Shown here piece by piece: positions 32,420 through 42,984 of a stretch of DNA of 64,000 bases; position 1 is the stretch's first letter; each line of letters starts with the position of its first letter. The notes beneath the pieces are model-generated. The model saw only the letters and a list, made by a program, of their open reading frames with translations, ran no database searches and was not told the DNA's origin. This stretch comes from Pteria penguin (lineage: Eukaryota > Mollusca > Bivalvia > Pterioida > Pteriidae): assembly GCA_035048485.1 (NCBI GenBank), contig CM068593.1, positions 1,232,001 to 1,296,000 of the forward strand, in the 5' to 3' direction. The position numbers were made by a program, and so were the translations under genes.

Positions 32420-32980
32420 GTATGCATATTGTACAGGTGATATTATCTCAGAGAGGAAATATATCACAGATATGGAAATCGATTTTTCGGGGGGAAAAAA
32501 CCCTATCCCCTACTGCATCGATTGGCTTAGTAGTAAAGGTATAAATTTATATGCAATGCATCAAGCGGATTCTGTCATTATATAGCTGGACTTATCTTGG
32601 AGTGGAAAGTGTCATACATTTTATACCAGTAGGGAAGTACCTACCATTCTACATTTATTTTAACCTAACCTTTCTAAAACTTAAAAAAAAATCGGATTAA
32701 ATAAATAATATAATAACACTAATAATAAAGAAAAAAATTATAAAGTGAAATAAAAAAAAACCTCCGTCTACATGTCTGTGACTGTTCACAGTGGTACATC
32801 TGTGTATTCAATCGTTACGTCGGACCAATTCATTTTCGTATTTTAGACTTTGCAATACTTATATATGTATGTCAATAAGCTTTCATTTTCAAATGTCTAT
32901 CAGTGGGATGGTCGAGACTGATAAAGTGGATTGGTACAACTAGTGCAACTCTTTACTGAAAAGTCAGATACATTTATATT

Positions 32981-33025
<45 letters not shown>

Positions 33026-33749
33026 GCAAAAATAATAATAATAATGAGAAACCAACCGATCGAACAATTTATGAACTTTCACACATGGGTTCTACTTACA
33101 GTTTTATGTAATTTAAGAAACATAGATCTATGTTCAAATCCTCAATTTATGTAGCTGCTTTTATTGATTTATGAGAGTCATAAGAAAAAAATGTTGTGTA
33201 AAATGTTCGAAGTTTTTGGATGGGGCGAGGATTAGCTCACTCAAACAAACTTGTGACATTTACTCCACTTTCAAATGTGCCTATCCCATCCCTGGTCCTG
33301 CGCCCATATAATGTGTGTAAGTTTGTTTAAAAAACGAATCATAAGTATTTTTAATGACTTAAGGATTCATTTTGTACGTACGTAAAAAAATACTCATGAT
33401 TCTCTGTGCTGTGAAAATGCCTGCTGATATCTAAATGGTTTAAAGAAATAGAGAATGTTCCTAAACCGGAAATATCTATATTGATAATATGGGTGATAAG
33501 GTCCTAATCATTTCTGGATAACTTAACAATTTTTATAGTGCAAACTGAGTGGTGTTTTCACTAGCTCCTTCAAAAGTCTTTACAATTTCACCACTAAAAT
33601 ATTCAGCCCGTAAAATACTAAAATGAAACTAAGAACATGGTATGATGACTTCTTTAAAAAGGTTATAACTGAAGTCGGAGCTCAAATCCCGCAATCAAGA
33701 AGTCTTCTTTTATTTTATATAATCTACAGTCTAAATTTCTTTTCTTCAG
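32420..33749. other. ZIP intron with (GA)n microsatellite
   Basis: No gene. (AG)n spans 32,985-33,022. A-rich patches lie at 32,680-32,765. Confidence 0.6.
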
Positions 33750-33937
33750 GTGACTTCGCTGTTCTTCTCAACTCCGGGATGACGGTAAAGAAAGCCTTAC
33801 TCCTTAACAGTCTCTCTGCTATCCCAGCATTCATGGGGTTATACATAGGTATAGGAGCAGGAGCCAGTCACAATACCCGGGTGTGGATACTGGCGGCCGG
33901 AACTGGCATGTTTATTTATGTGGCGCTGGCTAAACTG
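33750..33937 (+). CDS. ZIP (SLC39) metal transporter: helices 6-7
   Basis: 188-nt exon. The acceptor TTTTCTTCAG completes the glycine codon split after HELG and continues GDFAVLLNSGMTVKKALLLN, then AIPAFMGLYIGIGAG and WILAAGTGMFIYVALAKL. It closes in phase 0 at donor GTAAGA. GDFAVLL and the GMFIYVAL helix are conserved in LIV-1-type ZIPs. KAL where many family members have a metal-lined helix does not alter the fold. Reading frame and splice sites are intact, so the gene is probably functional even though its 5-prime part is missing here. Confidence 0.9.
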
Positions 33938-34037
33938 GTAAGAGATTAAGCCTTATGGTCATACTAACCGAAAGTGGAGAGACAGGTTATTCCATGAATT
34001 TGATGAGTCATAGGGTCCTTAAATCCTAGTTTGCAGC

Positions 34038-34352
34038 TCTTTGTCCTGTTTAACATTGATTGATTGATTGATTGATTAATTGATTATTGTTTTACGTCAT
34101 TCCATGCTTCTACAACATATATGGTGACGGCATCTACCTTATGCATGGCATACAAATTTCTACCTTTACCAGGGACACCCCCCTCCCCGAAGCAGTGAGG
34201 TATCTTTTACGTGCCACGCCTACCGTGACACGGGACCTCGGTTTTTACTGCCTCATTCGAAAGATAAAAACACCGGTGTGTTAACGGCAGGAGTCGAACC
34301 GTGGACCTCTCGGTCATGAGCCGAGCGCCTCTGTTACTGTACCACACCAGCT
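34038..34352 (-). mobile_element. tRNA-derived SINE, minus strand (ZIP intron)
   Basis: On the minus strand the head reads TGGTACAGTAACAGAGGCGC and GGTCCACGGTTCGACTCC (A- and B-box-like). It is followed by a body with GGCACGTAAAAGATACCTCA and a tail of ATTG/AATC repeats (plus strand 34,058-34,085). The body differs from that of the SINE at 2,019, so it is a second SINE type. Confidence 0.65.
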
Positions 34353-34385
34353 TTACCTGCTTTCTAAAATCCTTCGAAACACATA

Positions 34386-34490
34386 TGTGTGTTGAGGTGT
34401 GTGTATGTGTAAGTGTGTGTGTTGGAATGTTAGGTGGGTGTGTTTGTGTTTCAGGTGTGTGTAGGTACCAGTGTGTAGGTGTATGTGTTC
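34386..34490. repeat. (GT)-rich stretch
   Basis: Irregular TGTG repeats in the ZIP intron. Confidence 0.7.
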
Positions 34491-34559
34491 TCTTGCATGT
34501 AAAGATGCCATGTAGTTGAGTAGTTTACTACGGATACATTTGTACCAAAGATTGCACAG

Positions 34560-34737
34560 ACAGTGGCGGATTTAGAGGGAGGGCCCCCCCCCCCCCCTTT
34601 TTCACACATTTACCAGTAAAAATCCAGATTTGGCACCAAAAACTGGCCGAGTAGTTTGGCTAATACACATATGCCCCCCCCCCCCCGTTTTTTTTTTCTT
34701 TTTATTGTTGGAAATCCTGGATCCGCTACTGGCAGAT
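34560..34737. mobile_element. Short inverted-terminus element with CAGTGGCGGAT ends
   Basis: Begins CAGTGGCGGATTTAGAGG and ends CCTGGATCCGCTACTGG, which is an imperfect inverted pair. Internal poly-C tracts lie at 34,584-34,598 and 34,675-34,686. CAG(T/G)GGCGGA-type ends are common in hAT-derived miniature elements. It may be related to the GGATCC-ended family. Confidence 0.65.
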
Positions 34738-34890
34738 ATTAACATCTTGGATAATAGTTATGAGAAATATCCAGCATTGTGAATATCTGAACATCTTTTA
34801 TGTATATCATCAATGAAAACAGATGTATCTGGCTTAGAAGTTGCTTAACTGAGCTATTTAGACCCACTGGGACTCTTGCTTATTTTGTAG

Positions 34891-35022
34891 ATTCCGGAAA
34901 TGTTGCGGACGTATCGACAGACTTCGACGCTGGCCATGTTTGTGGCGCTTAACGTGGGTTTGCTCGTGGGTTTTGCCTCCATGTTTTTGTTGGCCGTATA
35001 TGAGCATGACATCAGATGGTAG
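34891..35022 (+). CDS. ZIP (SLC39) metal transporter: last exon, helix 8
   Basis: 132-nt terminal exon after acceptor TATTTTGTAG, phase 0. It encodes IPEMLRTYRQ, a helix VALNVGLLVGFASMFLLAVY and the short end EHDIRW before TAG at 35,020-35,022. The (I/L)PEM start and a closing (Y/F)E(x)xI are typical of the LIV-1-type C-terminus, which ends a few residues after the last helix. The four exons together give 214 residues covering the loop and helices 4-8. A polyadenylation signal follows 46 nt after the stop. Confidence 0.88.
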   Translation: MPEMLRTYRQTSTLAMFVALNVGLLVGFASMFLLAVYEHDIRW

Positions 35023-35067
35023 TAGGGGTCATGTGACCGGTAATCATTTTTTATTACGTGACGTCTC

Positions 35068-35073
35068 AATAAA
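35068..35073 (+). promoter_or_regulatory. Polyadenylation signal of the ZIP gene
   Basis: AATAAA, 46 nt downstream of the stop codon. Confidence 0.6.
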
Positions 35074-35083
35074 TTTCATTAGC

Positions 35084-35306
35084 CACGTGGTGTGTTAAAT
35101 GTTATCACGTGATATATTAAATCTTATCACGTGCTGTGACTATAAATCCAATCACTTAATGTGTTAAATCTAATCAGGTGATGTATTAAATCTTATCACG
35201 TGATGTGTTAAAACCTTTCACGTGATGCGACCATAAATCTTCCCAAAGATGCCCGTATCATTCATATTAATGAATATTTTATGGGTTATCAAAATATTTT
35301 CACGTG
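35084..35306. promoter_or_regulatory. Cluster of six CACGTG E-boxes in short repeats
   Basis: CACGTG occurs at 35,084, 35,106, 35,128, 35,197, 35,219 and 35,301, several inside a loose 22-bp repeat resembling TTATCACGTGATGTGTTAAA. CACGTG is the site of basic helix-loop-helix zipper factors (Myc/Max, USF, MITF/TFEB types). The cluster is immediately 3-prime of the ZIP gene. It could be an enhancer or just a decayed minisatellite. Confidence 0.45.
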
Positions 35307-35309
35307 GAG

Positions 35310-37007
35310 CACACGTTCTCTGTCTTTTTTTGAAGATCAGTATTGCTCTACATATTTCGCATTTTGAAATATACAGTGGTTGATTATAAATATATATGAT
35401 TATATAGAGGGCGCTTTCCTATATAATATTTATGATTAGATAGAGGGCGCAGTTAATAGGGACGTTGCACACACGAATCCAAAAGGAACAAATTATACGG
35501 AACGAATATTAATGACAAACTTTATGAAGAATATTGACAATACATGGAATGAAAAGTGGTCTGGATCCCATGTCTCCCACCAGCTTCTAAACTCGCCATT
35601 GATATATGAAAACTTAAATGTTCATATAAAAGTAAATTATTTGTAGAGAGTATCAGTATGACAAATTAAATCATTTTCCTTAAAAGAAAAAGTTTGTTGT
35701 CTTTCTTTCTTTCAAAGCGAGTCGTCCGTTTTCCGTCCGTCTGTACGTCGATTGTTAGTTTTTACATCTTCAACTCTGACGAGTTTTGGTAAACTTGGAT
35801 AAGATACTCATGGTTTCCAACATTTGTTATTCTTTCCATTAAGGGATTCAGGATTGACCGACCGAGACTCAAGAATGTACCTGCCTTTGACAAACTTCTT
35901 CTTCAAGCCCAATACATCAGAGTGATCTCAAAGGGTGTCTTCAAAATTAATGTTACTTGATACTGTAGTTCCATTCCAAAATCAAATATGTGTCTAATCA
36001 CTCACCTCTTTGCACTGTATTGTTTCTGCACAATATCATCAAGTTTCGTTACTTTTCACATTGTAGATGACTTATAATGTATTAACATTTTTCAAGATTT
36101 AGAGAGGAAGAGCAGCACACCTTAAATATTATATTAAACTTCGACGGACTTCAGACTTCTGATGGAACTTGGCATTATTGAAACATTCAAGTGCTGTAAC
36201 TTTTGATTTGAATCAGTCAAGGGATGCAACCACATTGTAGCAAAGTAGCTTTAGGAAAGTCCCCTCTTTCACAGTTAGAGATTGCAGCTAGGCCATATAC
36301 AGTGAAAAAGACTTACATTATCGTTCATTTAAAAAAGAATATCAAGGCCTTAATTTTATTTCTGGAATGGTACTGATTACCAGGGATAATGGTACTTAGG
36401 AAAATTTTGAAAATTTTTGACTTTGTAAGCATATGGACGTTTTGCTCGTGAAAATGTTTACAGCTGAAAATTATTGCAATATTTAAGCTTTCTAATTTCA
36501 CTTTCACTTTCACTTGGAAGTTGTACACCTCCACCTTTTCCGGCTCATAGTGAGTCGGTGAGCAATACAGGCCCCTGTATGCTTCTTTTCAGTTAGAGTT
36601 ATCTCTCTTCATATGTTGTGATTGAACAGAAGTGATCCGTTTAAAATATTTTAGATAAAATCTGTGATATATATATATATATATAACGTTAAGTAGTCTC
36701 ACAAAATGTATTTGTTAATATTTTTCATATATATGTGCTCACTATATTTAATGTCATATATAGATAACAAATATATTAGAACTTGCTGTTATATGTAGTG
36801 GTATGTTTTTCACAACGGTCAATTTGCATAATATTTATATCCATAAAAGTTATCCTGGGATTAGAAATTAAATCTGTAAGGGACTAGGGTGGAAGATAGA
36901 CAAAGCAGGAAAATTGAGCATCTACGTGCTATTTGCCTTGGTACATGTACTTTGTTGCCTATCCCAGTAACAGATCTACCTAATATAATCAGTAATAGGC
37001 CTCTACA
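35310..37007. other. Intergenic region, no gene seen
   Basis: ATATAGAGGGCGC occurs twice (about 35,403 and 35,439). An (AT)n run lies at 36,667-36,685. Nothing else is recognisable. Confidence 0.5.
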
Positions 37008-37115
37008 TGCGCGGATCCAGAAATTTTTGTCAGAGGGGGTCCAAGCAAAAAATGTAAATTTATCTCTTAAACGAGTGGGGAAGGGGGGGGGGGGGGGCTT
37101 CAACCCCAAAAATGC
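37008..37115. mobile_element. Short inverted-terminus element, partial copy
   Basis: Starts ATGCGCGGATCCAGAAATTT with a GAGGGGGTCC segment and a poly-G run, like the family at 238, 32,014 and 39,170. The opposite end is not found. Confidence 0.5.
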
Positions 37116-38138
37116 CCAAATATTACCTTTTCTTGGTAAAATTTTCGGATGCGAGCGAAAGTGTCGAAGATACTACGCTTACATAAATCTATCAAACTGC
37201 TTAACTGGGTTAACGAGGTGACATGTGCTCTCTCCGCAGTAAATATAATCCTAATTTTATCATTGGTGTAAAAATACTGGGGATGTGGCTTTACTGTACC
37301 GCAGAAACGCATGCAACTATTCCAAACTTATATCAAAGGATACGCCGGCTAGTGCCGACCCTCGATGACCATAAGTGAGAAGCTGTGGTCAGTTAAGTAC
37401 TGAATTCTATTATATTTATCAAAAACTGGGAATGTCCATGGTTGAAAATAAATTTCAGCACTGTATAAGGATTCTTGAATTGAATTGAAGTAGCGGGAAT
37501 TTCAGACTGCCATGAATTGACAAAATTTCAACGAGCAATTTATTTAAGAAAAGCAACACCATGGTATGGGACATTCCTCAAAGAAGCCGGTGTGGCCCAG
37601 TGGCAAAAGTAAAAAAATATATATATACAATCCATCAGGGAGATGCCATCACAATAAACGTTGTCATGAAAATATGTATTTGGATACAGTAAAAATAAAA
37701 AGAAAACCCCAAAGAAGTATCAAAACAACAGTGACAAAGATGAAGAAAAAAAAAAGAGAAAGCACTGGTAATTCCATGGGGTTGAGGGGGGTAAAAAAAC
37801 CTCGGGAGTCAGATGTCAAATCCTTTAAACCCATAGGCATAGCAACAAGGGGGGGGGGGGCAGAAAATTATGAACACAAATATATCAAATATACATAATA
37901 TTGCAATACATCAGAGACCTATATACATATACATGTGCATGTATGTCACTGAATACACACGTATAAGTGTTTGATACATGTAATAGTAAAACTGTATGTA
38001 AACCGACAAGTTTAAGGTAATATTTTCTTTTTTCAATTGATTGTAGCCTTAGTATCTCTTCCCAGTTATTCCAATTTCCACTGTTTAAATTACAATTTTG
38101 ATCATTTATAAAGCACAGTATTTCGAACTTGAAGTAAG
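37116..38138. other. Intergenic region with a possible SINE head
   Basis: GCCGGTGTGGCCCAGTGGC at 37,589 is A-box-like but lacks a B-box partner. A-rich and poly-G patches lie at 37,745 and 37,850. No gene seen. Confidence 0.35.
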
Positions 38139-38195
38139 CCCCCCCCCCCCCCCCCCCCCCCCCCCCCCACTAACCCCCCCCCCCCCCCCCCCCCC
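38139..38195. repeat. Poly-C tracts
   Basis: Two runs of C (about 30 and 20) separated by ACTAA. The length is likely unreliable in the assembly. Confidence 0.8.
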
Positions 38196-38383
38196 TCTTC
38201 AAGTAAGATTGCTTAATATTACTGAAAGTTGTCTATGTCTAATCTGCACATAATACTCGTAAGAGGGTGTTGCAGTATACGTAGATAGATAGATATTATA
38301 ACATTGGCTTACGTACCACTCATCTAGATCTAAACTAAAGCAATGTTTTCAACATCGCTATGTCAGTATGTCACTATGTGTCT

Positions 38384-38443
38384 TAGTTACGACTGCAACG
38401 GAAGAGACGGGACAAAATAGCTCTTCCGTTGCAGTCGTAACTA
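38384..38443. repeat. Perfect hairpin, 23-bp arms, 14-nt loop
   Basis: 38,384-38,406 and 38,421-38,443 are exact reverse complements (core GACTGCAACGGAAGAG). Both sides are bordered by ATGTGTCT in direct orientation. It could be a small foldback insertion or a hairpin RNA gene. Complete pairing is unusual for a microRNA precursor. Confidence 0.85.
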
Positions 38444-39169
38444 TATGTGTCTCGGAACTGTCAGATGCAGATTCCTCCGTGTCACTGGCTCGTATTCCAC
38501 GATTCCTTCTCCTCCAACATTTGAAACTAGTCAGGCTCAAACTGGTATGGCTTCACGACATACTCCATGTCGTCATAATCCATTTTCTCCAATTTAAATA
38601 GGCGTTACGATCGTGATATTTACAATATAAGTGAATACTTTCTCTTTCGAGTTTGGCAGAATTGACGTCATTTTCTTTATCCAATGAAATTGCTTGAATC
38701 GTATAAGAACGATAACTCTTTTAAGAGTCGATTAAAAGGTAAATAAATACTCAGCCGAATGTGATGAGAATGTGGAAATAAAAGATTTCGATTATTGAGA
38801 CCTACATACAACAAAACAAAGAGAGAAAAAAGTCTTTTCCTGTGACCTTTAAATAATTGGGGAGATGCGTAAAACAATAATCAATCAATCAATCAATCAA
38901 TCAATTATCCTCCAAGGAAATATGTGGAGCGTGACGTTGTAAGAACCGCAAAGCACCTCGTCTTGGGCTCAAATATAATGGGACAGTTGACCGATTTATC
39001 CGTTGTAATTTCCTTATTTGGATCAAAATCGGAACTTACTCAGCAGCCCATGACATGATAATCCATTTCACTTCCCCTTTAATCCATGTTTACTTATGAG
39101 TATTTACCTATATAAATGTACTATGTAAGCATAATCGTCAGTGACTGCAGGTCTAAATGTATCATATCA
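38444..39169. other. Intergenic region, no gene seen
   Basis: An (AATC)n run lies at 38,879-38,905. No coding signal. Confidence 0.5.
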
Positions 39170-39352
39170 GGCGCGGGTCCAGAAATTTTGTCTAGAGTAG
39201 GTCCACCTCCAATGAATTATCAGAGTGGGGGTCCATTCATATTTCGTGTGTAAAGTTACATCTTTAACACGGAAAAAGAACAAGGAAAGTCATTTTCGCC
39301 GAATCTCGGGGTCGGTCAAGAACCCCGGCCTACCCTTCTGGATCCGCGCATG
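39170..39352. mobile_element. Short inverted-terminus element, copy 3
   Basis: Begins GGCGCGGGTCCAGAAATTTT and ends CTTCTGGATCCGCGC, the clearest inverted ends of the family (about 14 bp). CGCCGAATCTCGGGGTC is internal. Confidence 0.75.
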
Positions 39353-39679
39353 CTTGTGACGATAAATATAAATGTATCATAGTGGCATTTAGTCATAAGA
39401 GTACACCAAGTCATTGCCGCTGTGGGGAGTATATGATGACATATCAAAATACAAATGTTTTACTCAGAGAAACTGAAATTTTGAAATTGTTCATTTAAAG
39501 TTAAAAAAAGACAAAACGTTTTCGTGTATATGTAAAAGATGATAGATTTAATGCACTCCATGTACTGCCACAAAATGCCAAAGTATACTACTCCAGTGGG
39601 GGATTCGGTTAATCCCGGCTGATCCAAAGAACAGACAAGGAAGTAGAAGGTGATCAAGCATCTCGGGAAAACCATAAAA
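39353..39679. other. Intergenic region, no gene seen
   Basis: No repeat or gene recognised. Confidence 0.4.
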
Positions 39680-40050
39680 ATTCTTAAAAACGGAAAAAAA
39701 GAAAAAAAAAAAACCTTAAAAAACCTCAACCAACCAACCAAACAAACAAATCAAAACAACCCCCCCCCCAAAGAACCCCCCAAGAAAACAACCCCCCCCC
39801 CCCCAAAAAAAAAAAAAAAAAAACACACAAGTAAAAAAAAAAAAAAGAAAATGAAATAAATAAAAAAAAAAAAAAAAAAACCAAACAAAACAAAAACAAA
39901 GACACAAAATTCCCCACAAAAGAAAGGAAAAAATAAACCAAAACAAAAGAACAAGAACAAACCAAAAAAAAAAAAAAACAAAGAAAAGAAAAGAAAAGAA
40001 ATGAAAAACATAGAGAAGGAGAAGAAGAAGAATAAAAGAAGTATGTAGTA
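39680..40050. repeat. A-rich/AC-rich low-complexity DNA
   Basis: Long A runs with CCCCC interruptions. Poly-Lys frames on plus and Phe-rich frames on minus are artefacts. Confidence 0.9.
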
Positions 40051-40185
40051 TAAATAATTTATGGGAAAAAAAATTGTTGTAAGAATGCAAATCAAGAAAC
40101 GAATAAGTAAATAAATGAATTAATAGAAATGAAAAAATAACCTCTTCCGCAAAACAAAGCCTGGGAGGTGTAAGCGTCCCCTGAT

Positions 40186-40508
40186 GTATTTGTTATTTTT
40201 ATCATTTTGGATCCCCCAGATATATGATATAGTATATAATGGAAGGATTATGACAATATAAAGACACTATTTTTATCACCTTGGATCCGCCTCTGATACA
40301 TAATATAGTATCTTATGAAGAAATCATGACATCAACTGGCGATACTTTTTGCATTTTGGATCCACCCCTGATACATGATACAGTATATTATTGAGGTGAT
40401 ATGACAACACACTGGCGTTATTTTTATCACCTTGGATCCACCTCTGATACATGATTTGATATATTATGAAGGTGTTATGACAACACACTGGCGTTATTTT
40501 TGTCACTA
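40186..40508. repeat. 75-bp tandem repeat upstream of the GPCR
   Basis: About 4.3 units. TTGGATCC(A/G)CC(T/C)CTGATACA recurs with GGATCC at 40,209, 40,283, 40,358 and 40,433 (spacing 74-75 bp). The GGATCC wording resembles the end of the short transposon family. It lies 200-520 bp upstream of the GPCR start codon. Confidence 0.85.
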
Positions 40509-40708
40509 CAAGCACTTGTTATGTTACACGTACTCCATATTTAGAGCACTTCTTCACCCCTGATTGCGGAACTCGACCCTTGTTTTCCCCGTCATTGTTC
40601 TAACGTATACATAGTAATTACTCATTATTACACACCGCTTTGCTACCTATAAGTTTCACATCCCTCGATACTTGAGCGGCTGTCGCCATCAACATCCCAT
40701 TCAGCAAG

Positions 40709-42349
40709 ATGGAGCAAATTCATAACCATTCCAACGCCGATCATAACACAGAGGTAGTCAAACTTAAGGCGGAGAAAATATCGCTTGGCGAAATTTCTCT
40801 TTTTCAATTTTTGAATCATTCGGGACACGGTCAAAGCATGGATTTACAAACGCTGAATGCTGAAGAAGTTCAAAATAGAATCCCACTGATAATTGTGATT
40901 GGATGCCTTTCTCTCGTTGGTCTCGTTTCCAATATCCACGTGCTCTATATTTTTCATCGGAAGATGCGGCGATCGACATACCGTGTATTTGTGTTAAGTC
41001 TTGGAATCATCGATGTATTAGGATGCACAATTTCCATGCCATTTCAAATTGTGGACGAATCTCACCCTCTGACATTTAATTCCTCGATCGCTTGTAAACT
41101 TTTCCGGTACATAGATACAAATTTGGCGATCGCGTCCGCCCTAATGCTGGTCATCATCGCAATGGAAAGGTATCGAAAAATCTGCACCCCGAAGCACGTG
41201 CAAGTCACCGAGCTTCGCGCCATCCACCTGTCAATTTCTGTGATTTTTGTGTCTTCTCTTGTCACATCACCAGCGTTAGTTGTGTACGGGCGGAAAACAA
41301 CGCATTTCAGTCACCATAACATAACCGGAAGTGAATGTTCATGGGACGATTCGACTTTGGGCAGTTCGTACCTAGGATATTTGTACTATGGGCTAGAATT
41401 ACTTTGCATTATCTTATGTATGGTTGGCATTGTGATCCTCTACTCAATGGTGGGCGCTAAAATACGGACACATACCAAGTCCAGAGGTATTTCGTTAGCC
41501 GCGCGTTTTGATCCTTTACGATCTAATGGAATGAAAATCATACATAGAACAGAGGACGGCGACGAAATATCATTCGATAGAATTCTCAATACCAGCAATG
41601 ATTCAGACCGTACGAAACTTGTAACGTTTAAAAGCTTTAACAAAAACATAGATAATTCAGACGAGAAGAGGGTGTCTTATATAGCAGTGGATAACATTCC
41701 AGACCATAGTTCTGAAAACAAAGATGCTTCTACTTTACAACGTTCAAATAAACTCAAAGTACAAGAAATAAATATTGTTCGAACAAGTCTTACTGGAGGA
41801 GACTCGGTCGTGGACCGTCATGAACTTGATTCAAACAAGGCGGAAACGGATCATACGAATTTTAACGGAGGCGATAAACAGGAAGCAGTCGAGGATTCAT
41901 CACGATACAGTATGTCTGTTTCGTCAAGGGAGGACAAGCGTTGGTCAACAGAAAACACCCGAACTAAAAGTAAAGTGCTCAAGCGTCAGAGAAACCTGTA
42001 CAGCGTGTTCACTCACTATTTCAGGAGTAAATCAAAAGACATGGACACTGTCCGCGAGAGAAGGATCACCAAACTTCTCTTCTTTATCACTCTCACGTTC
42101 ATTATCACCTACTCGCCTTATATTGCAATTCTCGTGATATACGCAGTTCGGCGAGACTTCAACCAAGGACTTGACGGAACTTCTAGGGCATTTTATTTAA
42201 TGGCTCTGAGATTGTACTTATTGAATAACGTCACCAATGCGTTTTTCTACGGCTTCTTTGATCTAGAATTCAGGAATCACTGTAAAATGATGTATAAGGG
42301 ACTGTACCTGAAGCTTCAAACACTGATAAGAAAACGGTCTGGACCTTAA
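40709..42349 (+). CDS. Intronless class A (rhodopsin-type) orphan GPCR
   Basis: 546 residues in one exon. An extracellular N-terminus of about 57 residues carries NHS sequons. Seven helices lie near residues 58-82, 92-114, 128-153, 171-193, 222-248, 453-480 and 494-515. Class A marks are N75 in helix 1, LSLGIID in helix 2, C129 with C210 as the likely disulphide, ERY (153-155) in place of DRY, and NAFFY (510-514) in place of NPxxY. Helix 4 lacks the usual Trp, and helix 6 has TYSP where CWxP is usual. The third cytosolic loop is very long (about 200 residues, polar and Ser-rich). The start is the first ATG of the frame. It is a plasma-membrane G-protein receptor; the ligand cannot be told, but a peptide or amine is plausible. 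Confidence 0.93.
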   Translation: MEQIHNHSNADHNTEVVKLKAEKISLGEISLFQFLNHSGHGQSMDLQTLNAEEVQNRIPLIIVIGCLSLVGLVSNIHVLYIFHRKMRRSTYRVFVLSLGIIDVLGCTISMPFQIVDESHPLTFNSSIACKLFRYIDTNLAIASALMLVIIAMERYRKICTPKHVQVTELRAIHLSISVIFVSSLVTSPALVVYGRKTTHFSHHNITGSECSWDDSTLGSSYLGYLYYGLELLCIILCMVGIVILYSMVGAKIRTHTKSRGISLAARFDPLRSNGMKIIHRTEDGDEISFDRILNTSNDSDRTKLVTFKSFNKNIDNSDEKRVSYIAVDNIPDHSSENKDASTLQRSNKLKVQEINIVRTSLTGGDSVVDRHELDSNKAETDHTNFNGGDKQEAVEDSSRYSMSVSSREDKRWSTENTRTKSKVLKRQRNLYSVFTHYFRSKSKDMDTVRERRITKLLFFITLTFIITYSPYIAILVIYAVRRDFNQGLDGTSRAFYLMALRLYLLNNVTNAFFYGFFDLEFRNHCKMMYKGLYLKLQTLIRKRSGP

Positions 42350-42393
42350 TGTGTGACAACCCTTTTACAAAGAAAGATAACACTTACATTTTG

Positions 42394-42545
42394 GTAGGTT
42401 GATTGGATTTTTACGTTGCTTTCAACAATTTTTCAGTTATATCGCGACATGCAAGCAGGAGGTAACCAACCTCTTAAACATAGTGGCGCAATTCGGGAAT
42501 CGAACCCGGATCGTCAGCGCCGCAAGCCCAGCGCTTAACCCCTGT
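42394..42545 (-). mobile_element. tRNA-derived SINE, minus strand, in the GPCR 3-prime region
   Basis: Reverse complement of the SINE at 2,019-2,192. It has GGGAATCGAACCCGGATCGT (B box) and AAGCCCAGCGCTTAACC (A-box side), with the body AACAATTTTTCAGTTATATC. It begins 45 nt after the GPCR stop and precedes its likely polyadenylation signals. Confidence 0.75.
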
Positions 42546-42588
42546 TTTGATTACTCTATTTATTTTCTATTTGTAATCATTGTGCTTG

Positions 42589-42604
42589 AATAAATTCAAA
42601 TAAA
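42589..42604 (+). promoter_or_regulatory. Two polyadenylation signals, likely GPCR
   Basis: AATAAA at 42,589-42,594 and 42,599-42,604. If used, the SINE lies inside the GPCR 3-prime untranslated region. Confidence 0.5.
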
Positions 42605-42984
42605 GAAACTGACCAAAATAAACAAAACACTGGGGTTTTTTTTCTTTTTTTGAAAATTTCATTTTTGTTTACAGTTCTTTACGAAAGCGCTAATGAATTA
42701 GGCAAAATCATATATGATATTTGTAATGAAAAATAATATCTCGAGCTAAAACACAGTATACGTATACGATATATCATATTTGTCGATCACACATTGTGTT
42801 GATGATAATAAATGTATGAAAAATTTCCCTCACAATACGCAATAATAAGATTTGATGTATTTCCCTTTAAGAACTGATTGAATGATTTTGATGAGACTTT
42901 GTACGTGTGGAGTTAAGAAATAGGAATATGACGAAAACACGAAAAAAAAAAAAAAATAAATAAATAATAAAAAATAGGTCTTCA
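42605..42984. other. Boundary region between the centre and the right arm
   Basis: Single-copy AT-rich DNA ending in a poly-A/AAAT stretch (42,941-42,975). The inverted repeat begins immediately after it. Confidence 0.5.

Noticed and set aside
38139..38195. Poly-C tract as a biological signal
   Set aside because: Homopolymers of this kind are common and their length is unreliable in assemblies. No supporting structure was found.
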